NCBI GenBank assembly: GCA_964596375.1
Contig: CAZQTO010000129.1
Coordinates: forward strand, 1 to 5,759
Length of the DNA: 5,759 bases
From: UBA1543 sp964596375
GTDB taxonomy: Bacteria; Pseudomonadota; Zetaproteobacteria; Mariprofundales; Mariprofundaceae
Direction: 5' to 3'
In this document: positions 1 to 5,722 of the stretch, piece by piece
How the letters are laid out: every line of letters begins with the position of its first letter
Position numbering within the stretch: position 1 is the first letter of the stretch
Notes under the pieces: generated by a model
What the model saw: only the letters and a program-made list of their open reading frames with translations
What the model was told of the DNA's origin: nothing
Database searches by the model: none
Made by a program: the position numbers and the translations under genes

Positions 1-555
1 GAACAGGATGCCGTTGCAGGCATACATGCCATAGGCCTCGCGGTAGTTCACGGTAATCCAATAGGCATACATCTTAGCCACACCGTAGGGCGAGCGCGGA
101 TGAAACGGCGTGGTTTCCGATTGCGGAGTTTCGCGCACCTTGCCGTACAGCTCGGAGGTAGATGCCTGATAAAAACGGGTCTTTTTTTCCAAGCCCAGGA
201 TGCGCATGCCTTCGAGCAAACGCAAAGCGCCAAGGGCATCGGAATTTGCCGTATATTCCGGCTCCTCGAATGATACAGCGACATGCGACTGCGCTGCCAG
301 ATTGTAAATCTCATCAGGCTGCACTTGCTGCATAACACGAATCAGGCTGGAGGAGTCGGTCATGTCGCCATGATGCAGGATTAAGCGTGGGTTCTTTTCG
401 TGCGGATCCTGATAAAGATGATCGATGCGATCGGTATTAAACAGCGAGGTACGCCGCTTGATGCCGTGTACCTCGTAGCCTTTATCAAGCAGAAACTCGG
501 CCAGATAGGCTCCGTCCTGCCCTGTTACGCCGGTAATCAATGCCTTCTTTCTCAT
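1..555 (-). CDS. gmd: GDP-mannose 4,6-dehydratase, N-terminal 185 residues (runs off the left edge)
   Basis: Gmd removes water from GDP-D-mannose to give GDP-4-dehydro-6-deoxy-D-mannose, the branch point to GDP-L-fucose, GDP-rhamnose, GDP-perosamine and related sugars in cytosolic sugar-nucleotide synthesis. The frame is open from ATG at 555 to base 1, exactly 185 codons, so about half of a family protein of roughly 350-370 residues is present. It is a short-chain dehydrogenase/reductase: the NADP-binding GVTGQDG loop is at residues 9-15, with YEVHGIKRR at 27-35, the STSE segment at 132-135 and YGVAK at 157-161. Thr133, Glu135, Tyr157 and Lys161 fall at the same numbers as the E. coli GMD catalytic residues as I recall them. 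The start is supported by GGAG five bases upstream and by the family N-terminus (RKKALITG). It lies 2 bases after manC, whose product supplies its substrate. No defect is visible; only the right-hand part of the gene can be judged. Confidence 0.96.
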   Translation of the reverse strand, partial: MRKKALITGVTGQDGAYLAEFLLDKGYEVHGIKRRTSLFNTDRIDHLYQDPHEKNPRLILHHGDMTDSSSLIRVMQQVQPDEIYNLAAQSHVAVSFEEPEYTANSDALGALRLLEGMRILGLEKKTRFYQASTSELYGKVRETPQSETTPFHPRSPYGVAKMYAYWITVNYREAYGMYACNGILF

Positions 556-557
556 AC

Positions 558-1970
558 TCACTCCGTTCGTCCGTATGAATCATCGAAACGCTCGATGTCA
601 TCCTCGCCAACATATTCGCCCACCTGTACCTCAACAATCTGCAACGGTATGTGCCCTTTGTTGGCTAGCCTGTGCAGCATGCCTATGGGGATATAAGTAC
701 TCTCATTCTTGGAAACGGTAAAGGTTTCATCTCCGCGCCTTACCGTCGCTGTGCCAGATACAACCACCCAGTGTTCGGAGCGATGTTGGTGGCGTTGCAG
801 ACTTAGACTCTGACCAGGCGATACCTCAATACGCTTCATCTTGTAGCCCAGACCACGATCCTCAAGCACCGTATAGCTACCCCATGGGCGGCGCACGGTC
901 AGATGCTCGATATGCTCACGACTGCCTCGATCCTTAAGCTTGTCGACGATCTCGCGCACCCGTTGGCTATCTCCCCGCTTGGCCAAAAGAATGGCATCGG
1001 CCGTTTCCACAACAATGATGTCTTCAAGCCCAATAGCAGCCAGCAAGCGCTCTTTACCGAGCAATAGCGAGCCTGTGCAGTCGATAGCTATCACATCCCC
1101 GGCCGTCACATTGCCCGCTTCATCCTGAGGCGAGATCTCGTACACCGCATCCCAGCTACCGACATCCGACCAACCGATATTGCAGGGAATCAGGCTGACC
1201 CGGTCGGAGCGCTCCAGCACACCGTAATCAATCGAAATGTTCGGCATCTTCTCAAAACCCTTCTGCACCACCTCCTGCCAAGGCTGGCCATCCTGCCATG
1301 CACTACGCATATCGCTCAGAACTGCATCGATCTCCGGTATCCATTTGCGGATTTCATCCAGAATCACAGAGGCACGCCAAACAAACATGCCGGAATTCCA
1401 GAAGTAGTTCCCCTGACGAAGAAAGTCCGCGGCTGTCGCCGCATTCGGCTTCTCGGTAAAACGTTTCACCGGTTTGGCTATCGAATCTGCAGGCTCGACC
1501 TCGATATATCCGAAGCCGGTATCAGGGCGCTCAGGCTGGATGCCGAAGGTAACCAACCGGCCGCTCTTTGCCACTTCGACCGCCTGACTTAAGCGTTCGC
1601 GAAACGCTTCCGGGTTTTTGATGATGTGATCTGCCGGAAGCACCACCATCACAGGATCTTCTCCACCCTGATCCATCAGCAGGGCGGCAGCCAGCGCAAT
1701 GGCCGGTGCGGTATTACGCCCAACCGGTTCCAATATCTGATTGTGTCCCAGCAGTTCGCTGTATGCCTCACCGATGGCGTGTTCCTCGCCAGTCACCACC
1801 CAAACATCGGCGCTATCAACCAGAGGATGCAGGCGACGGATGGTTGCTTCCAGTAACGACACCTCGCCTTCAATCTTGAGGAACTGCTTGGGTAGATGCA
1901 GCCTTGAAAGTGGCCACAAACGAGTGCCGGAACCACCCGCCAGAACAACAGCCTTGATATGATCGCTCAC
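558..1970 (-). CDS. manC: Bifunctional mannose-1-phosphate guanylyltransferase / mannose-6-phosphate isomerase (type II PMI)
   Basis: This 470-residue protein has the length and two-domain layout of E. coli ManC/CpsB and Pseudomonas AlgA. The N-terminal nucleotidyltransferase domain (about 1-290) makes GDP-mannose from GTP and mannose-1-phosphate: the GGSGTRLWPLSR loop is at 12-23, PKQF at 27-30, the FTEKP sugar-phosphate-binding signature at 171-175 and FWNSGMF at 190-196. The C-terminal cupin domain (about 355-465) carries the phosphomannose isomerase metal motif QRHQHRSEH at 392-400, so both activities are predicted. RPWGSY at 361-366 opens this domain as usual. The start is GTG at 1970, overlapping the cysC stop by 4 bases (GTGA) and preceded by a strong AAGGAGG; the protein then runs straight into the family's KAVVLAGG strand. 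The product feeds gmd directly downstream. Phosphomannomutase is not in the window. The exact isomerase contribution in vivo is unproven, since some homologues act mainly as the guanylyltransferase. Confidence 0.96.
   Translation of the reverse strand: MSDHIKAVVLAGGSGTRLWPLSRLHLPKQFLKIEGEVSLLEATIRRLHPLVDSADVWVVTGEEHAIGEAYSELLGHNQILEPVGRNTAPAIALAAALLMDQGGEDPVMVVLPADHIIKNPEAFRERLSQAVEVAKSGRLVTFGIQPERPDTGFGYIEVEPADSIAKPVKRFTEKPNAATAADFLRQGNYFWNSGMFVWRASVILDEIRKWIPEIDAVLSDMRSAWQDGQPWQEVVQKGFEKMPNISIDYGVLERSDRVSLIPCNIGWSDVGSWDAVYEISPQDEAGNVTAGDVIAIDCTGSLLLGKERLLAAIGLEDIIVVETADAILLAKRGDSQRVREIVDKLKDRGSREHIEHLTVRRPWGSYTVLEDRGLGYKMKRIEVSPGQSLSLQRHQHRSEHWVVVSGTATVRRGDETFTVSKNESTYIPIGMLHRLANKGHIPLQIVEVQVGEYVGEDDIERFDDSYGRTE
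561..564 (-). promoter_or_regulatory. Ribosome binding site for gmd
   Basis: GGAG on the minus strand lies five bases before the gmd ATG (555) and covers the last codon of manC, just ahead of its TGA stop. The placement couples gmd translation to termination of manC. Confidence 0.6.
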
Positions 1971-2596
1971 GCTCCCTCCTTCATGCCAAACAGACCGTGC
2001 TCCTGCAGATAGGCCATCACCCGCTCCACACTGAGCTCAATGGGTTCACTCCCTGTGGGCACTACAATCTCGGCATGCTCAGGCGCCTCATAGGGTGAGG
2101 AAATACCGGTGAATGATGGTATTTCCCCGGCGCGGGCTTTGGCATAAAGGCCTTTCACATCACGACTTTCGCATACATCAAGCGGCGTATCACAATAAAT
2201 CTCGATAAAATCATCACCAAGCAATTCACGGGCCTGCGCACGATCACGACGAAACGGTGATATAAAGGCCGTCAGTGTGAGCACGCCTGCCTGCACAAAC
2301 AATCCGGCAACCTCGGCCACACGCCGAATATTCTCAACCCTATCGGCATCGTCGAAACCCAAATCACGACACAGTCCGTGGCGCACATTGTCGCCATCAA
2401 TCACAAAAGTACGCGCACCCGTACCATACAGCCGTTCTTCCACCGCATGAGCCAGCGTCGACTTTCCAGATCCGGAGAGCCCCGTGAACCAGAGCACCGC
2501 AGCACGATGCCCGGCCTGTGCTTCGCGCATTTCACGCGTCACATGGCCTTGATGCCAGACAATATTGGCGCTCTTGCTTGTTTCCCGTTTCCCCAT
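1967..2596 (-). CDS. cysC: Adenylylsulfate (APS) kinase
   Basis: CysC phosphorylates adenosine 5'-phosphosulfate with ATP to give PAPS, the sulfate donor for sulfotransferases and, in many bacteria, an intermediate of assimilatory sulfate reduction. The 209 residues match the usual stand-alone length. Visible motifs: NIVWHQGHVT at 11-20 (family N-terminal segment), P-loop GLSGSGKST at 39-47, DGDNVRHGL at 67-75, ENIRRV at 88-93, FISPFR at 111-116 with Ser113 aligned to the phosphorylated serine of E. coli CysC (Ser109), KGLYAKARAGEI at 148-159 and FTGI at 162-165. The start is ATG at 2596, two bases after the cysS stop, with AAAGG seven bases upstream lying inside the cysS end. It overlaps manC by 4 bases. 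No ATP sulfurylase (cysD/cysN or sat) is in the window, so the APS must come from elsewhere. Its neighbourhood with GDP-sugar genes suggests a role in sulfating a polysaccharide, but this is inference. Confidence 0.96.
   Translation of the reverse strand: MGKRETSKSANIVWHQGHVTREMREAQAGHRAAVLWFTGLSGSGKSTLAHAVEERLYGTGARTFVIDGDNVRHGLCRDLGFDDADRVENIRRVAEVAGLFVQAGVLTLTAFISPFRRDRAQARELLGDDFIEIYCDTPLDVCESRDVKGLYAKARAGEIPSFTGISSPYEAPEHAEIVVPTGSEPIELSVERVMAYLQEHGLFGMKEGA
1975..1981 (-). promoter_or_regulatory. Strong ribosome binding site for manC (GTG start)
   Basis: AAGGAGG on the minus strand ends four bases before GTG at 1970 and lies inside the last codons of cysC. It is the strongest Shine-Dalgarno sequence among the junctions in the window and decides the GTG start, since no ATG lies ahead of the family's N-terminal strand. 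It suggests that ManC is translated efficiently, both de novo and by coupling to cysC. Confidence 0.75.
2099..2126. repeat. Perfect 9-base inverted repeat inside cysC
   Basis: GGAAATACC (2099-2107) and GGTATTTCC (2118-2126) are exact reverse complements separated by 10 bases. In the cysC transcript this could form a 9-base-pair hairpin over the codons for roughly GEIPSFTGISS (residues 157-167), a conserved stretch of the enzyme. No U-tract follows, so it is not an intrinsic terminator. One such repeat in a window of this size is not far from chance expectation. Confidence 0.5.
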
Positions 2597-2598
2597 CC

Positions 2599-4008
2599 CT
2601 ATACCTTTTTCCAGTTTGTGCCTGTTGGGCTATCCTCAAGCACAATACCTTCGGCGGCAAGTTCGTCACGAATCGCATCGGCGCGGGCGAAATCCCGCGC
2701 CTTTTTGGCTTCAAGGCGTTCGGTAATCAACAGTTCGATTCGCGCCGTCAAATCTTCAGCACCACTTTCATCCAAACCCTTGAACCAGGCCTCGGCATCC
2801 TTCTGCACAATCCCCAGCAGGCTGCACATGGTTTCAAACTCACCTGCCAGCTGTTGCAAAGCCGAGGCATCGGAAGCATCAAGCGCCTTGTTGATATGTT
2901 TCGAACAGTCGAACAATACGGCAAGCGCTACCGGTGTATTGAAGTCGTCATTCATGGCATCGGCAAAACGTGCGGGAACGGTACCTTTCCCGGCAACGGT
3001 CATGCTGAGTGCTGCCAGTCGTTTTTGCGTCTCGTATAAACGATCCAGACCTGCCTTGGCCACATCGAGGGCGGCATCCGAAAAATCCAGCGGTGAGCGG
3101 TAATGTGTGCCGAGCATGAACATGCGCAGTACCTCGGGATGATAGCGCTCGGTGACCTCGCGGATGGTGAAGAAATTACCCAGTGATTTGGACATCTTCT
3201 CGGCATTGATGTTCACAAATCCATTGTGCAGCCAGTAGCGCGCAAAACCGCCACCATTGGCCGCCCGCGCCTGAGCAATCTCATTTTCATGATGTGGGAA
3301 TTTCAGATCCATACCGCCGCCATGGATATCGAAGGTTTCGCCCAGATGGCCGCAGCTCATGGCCGAGCACTCTATATGCCAGCCCGGCCGGCCCTGGCCC
3401 CAGGGCGAATCCCATGCCGGCTCTCCCGGCTTGGCCATTTTCCATAGCACGAAATCCAGCGGATCGCGTTTCTGCTCATCGACATCCACGCGACTGCCTG
3501 ATTCCAGATCATCGATATTCTTGCCCGAAAGCTGCCCGTAGCCATCAAACTGGCGCACGGCATAAAGCACATCGCCGGAATCCGACACATAGGCATAATC
3601 TCGCTCGATCAGGCTTTTGATCATGGCGATCATGTCCTGCATATGGCCGGTGGCCCTTGGTTCATGCGTAGGGCGCAGGCAACCCAGTGCATCGGCATCG
3701 GCATGGAATGCTTCGATCATCTCACCGGTTAAAGCATCAATCGCAATGCCCCGCTCGGCAGCGCGCTTGATAATCTTGTCGTCCAGATCGGTGAAGTTGC
3801 GGACATAGTTCACCTCAAAACCCAGCTGCATCAGCCAGCGGTAAATCACATCGAACACCACCATCACCCGTGCATGGCCGACATGGCAATAGTCATATAC
3901 CGTCACACCGCAGACATACATGCCGATTTTCCCCGCCTGCAGCGGCTCAAAAGCCTGTTTGCTACGCGTCAGTGTGTTGTAAACCGTCAGATCTGTTTTT
4001 TGCGTCAT
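2599..4008 (-). CDS. cysS: Cysteinyl-tRNA synthetase
   Basis: CysRS is a monomeric, zinc-dependent class I synthetase that charges tRNA-Cys in the cytoplasm. At 469 residues it is full length (E. coli 461). The class I HIGH motif is HVGH at 42-45 and the KMSKS loop is at 271-275, preceded by NAE. The zinc ligands that select cysteine are all present: Cys33, Cys214 (in GWHIEC), His239 and Glu243 (in FPHHENE), each exactly five residues later than the E. coli numbers as I recall them. The C-terminus ends GTNWKKV, matching the conserved GT.W tail. The start is ATG at 4008, overlapping the gltX stop by 4 bases (ATGA), with GAGAAGG seven bases upstream. The gene is followed after 2 bases by cysC; the shared name is a coincidence, since one enzyme charges tRNA and the other activates sulfate. 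Nothing suggests truncation or frameshift. Confidence 0.98.
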   Translation of the reverse strand: MTQKTDLTVYNTLTRSKQAFEPLQAGKIGMYVCGVTVYDYCHVGHARVMVVFDVIYRWLMQLGFEVNYVRNFTDLDDKIIKRAAERGIAIDALTGEMIEAFHADADALGCLRPTHEPRATGHMQDMIAMIKSLIERDYAYVSDSGDVLYAVRQFDGYGQLSGKNIDDLESGSRVDVDEQKRDPLDFVLWKMAKPGEPAWDSPWGQGRPGWHIECSAMSCGHLGETFDIHGGGMDLKFPHHENEIAQARAANGGGFARYWLHNGFVNINAEKMSKSLGNFFTIREVTERYHPEVLRMFMLGTHYRSPLDFSDAALDVAKAGLDRLYETQKRLAALSMTVAGKGTVPARFADAMNDDFNTPVALAVLFDCSKHINKALDASDASALQQLAGEFETMCSLLGIVQKDAEAWFKGLDESGAEDLTARIELLITERLEAKKARDFARADAIRDELAAEGIVLEDSPTGTNWKKV

Positions 4009-5387
4009 GCCCGGACCTTCTCCCTGATATCATTCAGCCGGCTGCGCACACCTGAATCGCCCAGATAAGCCACCACGCCGCTCATTTCCGGCCCGTGGGT
4101 GGCGCCGGAAAGCGCCACGCGCAGCGGCATGAAAAGCTTCCTGCCGGAGCATCCCGTAGCCTGTTTCACGGCATCGGCCCAGGCCTTCCAGCCGCCACTG
4201 CCGTGTTCATCCCAAGCCTGCTGTGCGGCGACATAAAATGCCTCGCCAGCCGCCTTCGTTTCGGCCAGCCCATCATCCGGCAGGCCGGCATGCGCATCAA
4301 GCAGCCGCCGGAAAGCCAGTGCATCCTCAACACGTTGCACATTGCCCTGAACCAGTGCGGCGAATGCCGTATCGGCCTGCGGTAGCTGCGATTGTAAAAG
4401 GCTGCAAAGCTCGTCAACAGGCAGCGTATGTAACAGGCGCGTATGCCAGCGCCATAAGGCCTCGTCCTGCCAGCGCACCGCCGAGGTGGAAAGATGCGTT
4501 GCATCAAAATGCTCAAGCAATGCAGCAACATCAGCGTCCTCAGGCATATTGGGGTGCCCCAGTCGCGTCATGGCCTGCACCAGCGCCTGCGGCAGAAGGC
4601 CTGCCTCGCGCATCTCGGCCACACTATGACTGCCACTGCGCTTGGACAGCTTGCCGCCGTCTTCTCCAAGCAGCAGTCCATGGTGCAGATAGAGTGGCGG
4701 TTGATAGCCCAGCTTGTTCAACAGCCAGACCTGATAGGCCGAATTGGTCAGATGATCGTCGCCGCGCAGCACATGGGTGATGCCGTCCAGCGCATCATCC
4801 ACCGCATTGGGCAGGAGAAAGGTAAAACTAGCGTCAGAGCGGACCACCACCGGATCATCAAGGTCGGTACAGGCAAACTTCACCTCGCCACGCAGCGCAT
4901 CGGACACCGCTACCTCGCCTTCGGATGCATGTACCGCCAGACGCCAGACATGCGTCTCGGATTCCATGCGGCTTATGGATTCCCAGTCACTGAGCTCGCG
5001 ACAGCGGCCGGTATAACGTGGCGGCAGGCCCCGCGAGGCGGCCAGTTTGCGATCCAGTGACAACTGGTGTTCTGAACAGAAGCAGGGATAGGCGAGGCCC
5101 TGTCCAGCCAGATTCTGCAGGGCTTCGCGATGCTGCTCCGCATGTGCCGACTGAAATTTGGGATCGCCATCCCAGTTCAGCCCCAGCCAAGTCATATCGT
5201 GACGAATGGCTTGAATGTACTCGTCCTGCGAGCGGCCGGCATCGGTATCTTCAAAACGCAGCAGGAAGCGCCCGTCGTGACGGCGTGCATACAGCCAATT
5301 TAGCAGCGCAGTACGCACATTGCCGAGATGCAGAAGCCCCGTCGGGCTTGGCGCAAAGCGCGTTACAACCATCGATTCAGTATTCAC
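4005..5387 (-). CDS. gltX: Glutamyl-tRNA synthetase (possibly GluRS2-type)
   Basis: This class Ib synthetase attaches glutamate to tRNA-Glu and, in some bacteria, to tRNA-Gln for later amidation by GatCAB. The 460 residues are a normal GluRS length, too long for the truncated GluQ-RS. Seen: FAPSPTG followed by HLGN (HIGH motif) at 11-23, RFEDTD at 44-49, a zinc-type cluster with Cys102, Cys104, Tyr125 and Cys129, HVLRGDDHLTN at 205-215 and KLSKR at 246-250. The C-terminal anticodon-binding region includes LFMPLR at 418-423 and HGPEM at 431-435. The usual DG.PTY..AVVVDD segment is replaced by RSDASFTFLLPNAVDD (183-198), a divergence I associate with paralogous GluRS2 enzymes. The start is GTG at 5387, overlapping the ftsB stop by 4 bases (GTGA) with AAGGGA upstream; the ATG at codon 6 lacks such a site and sits too close to the first strand. 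tRNA-Gln specificity cannot be read from the sequence alone. Confidence 0.95.
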   Translation of the reverse strand: MNTESMVVTRFAPSPTGLLHLGNVRTALLNWLYARRHDGRFLLRFEDTDAGRSQDEYIQAIRHDMTWLGLNWDGDPKFQSAHAEQHREALQNLAGQGLAYPCFCSEHQLSLDRKLAASRGLPPRYTGRCRELSDWESISRMESETHVWRLAVHASEGEVAVSDALRGEVKFACTDLDDPVVVRSDASFTFLLPNAVDDALDGITHVLRGDDHLTNSAYQVWLLNKLGYQPPLYLHHGLLLGEDGGKLSKRSGSHSVAEMREAGLLPQALVQAMTRLGHPNMPEDADVAALLEHFDATHLSTSAVRWQDEALWRWHTRLLHTLPVDELCSLLQSQLPQADTAFAALVQGNVQRVEDALAFRRLLDAHAGLPDDGLAETKAAGEAFYVAAQQAWDEHGSGGWKAWADAVKQATGCSGRKLFMPLRVALSGATHGPEMSGVVAYLGDSGVRSRLNDIREKVRA

Positions 5388-5719
5388 GGCTTCCCTTGTG
5401 CCCCCTTGTTTTCAGCCTGCCCGGAATCGCCTTTATCCGGCGGCACAATCAGCATGTATTCATCCGGATAAACATATCCCAGTTCGCGATGCACCAAATC
5501 CTCCAGCGCCTTCGGATCTTTGCGCAGGTGCAGGATCTCCTCGGCGAGCTTCTCACGCTGCTGCTGCATGGCATCCATCTTCTCCCGCAAGCGCAACACC
5601 TCTGCATGCTCCGCGCGATACACCAGATAGCCGTGCTTCGACCAGACCAGATCCCAGGTCATATAAGCGAGGAGGGCCAGGGACAAGCCCCAGCCCAGCC
5701 AACGAACGCCCTTCTTCAG
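5384..5719 (-). CDS. ftsB: Divisome protein FtsB (septum formation initiator family), probable CTG start
   Basis: FtsB is a small bitopic inner-membrane protein that binds FtsL and FtsQ and helps activate septal peptidoglycan synthesis. From CTG at 5719 it is 111 residues; from the in-frame TTG at 5686 it is 100 (E. coli 103). With the CTG start the order is a short basic N-terminus (KKGVR, 2-6), one membrane segment (about 7-26), a periplasmic VWSKHGYL region (25-32) like the E. coli WFGKNG motif, a charged coiled coil (about 36-72) and the conserved REL.Y..PDEY..IVP region (78-93), ending in a Gly/Lys/Gln-rich tail. The TTG start would leave only about 15 apolar residues and no basic flank; the ATG at 5662 would remove nearly all of the membrane segment. 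AAGG lies 8 bases before the CTG. Adjacency to eno supports the name. The stop overlaps the gltX start. Identity is firm; the start is less so. Confidence 0.88.
   Translation of the reverse strand: MKKGVRWLGWGLSLALLAYMTWDLVWSKHGYLVYRAEHAEVLRLREKMDAMQQQREKLAEEILHLRKDPKALEDLVHRELGYVYPDEYMLIVPPDKGDSGQAENKGAQGKP
5388..5400 (-). promoter_or_regulatory. Ribosome binding site region for gltX (GTG start)
   Basis: The minus strand reads CACAAGGGAAGCC immediately before GTG at 5387, giving AAGG with six bases of spacing inside the last ftsB codons. The ATG five codons further in has only ACTGAATCG before it, so the GTG is the better start and produces the 4-base GTGA overlap with ftsB. Confidence 0.65.
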
Positions 5720-5722
5720 AGC

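Noticed and set aside
48..338. Minus-strand open frame of 96 codons inside gmd
   Set aside because: It reads the gmd region in another frame; the gmd frame is open through the whole stretch and has all catalytic residues, while this one has no recognisable domain.
1591..1615. Terminator-like hairpin on the plus strand inside manC (AAGCGTT-CGCGA-AACGCTT, then CCGGGTTTTTG)
   Set aside because: The T-run starts six bases after the stem rather than directly at it, no plus-strand gene precedes it, and the bases are accounted for by conserved manC coding sequence.
2596..2599. cysS-cysC neighbourhood as a cysteine or sulfur metabolism operon
   Set aside because: The shared prefix is nomenclature. 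CysRS charges tRNA and CysC activates sulfate; no cysE, cysK, cysD, cysN or cysH is in the window to support a dedicated pathway.
2378..3103. Long open frame of 241 codons on the plus strand, opposite cysC and cysS
   Set aside because: It lies wholly antisense to two genes with complete catalytic motifs, its product is Ser/Arg/Ala-rich without a recognisable domain, and it crosses the cysS/cysC junction. It is explained by codon bias of the real genes.
3687..3704. Short tandem GCATCG-type repeats
   Set aside because: They encode the HADADAL stretch of CysRS and are only two to three copies, so ordinary coding sequence explains them.
4223..5060. Two plus-strand open frames of about 185 codons opposite gltX
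   Set aside because: Both are antisense to the GluRS core; the composition (Arg, Ala, Pro, His, Gln) is typical of a GC-rich shadow frame and they overlap each other in different frames.
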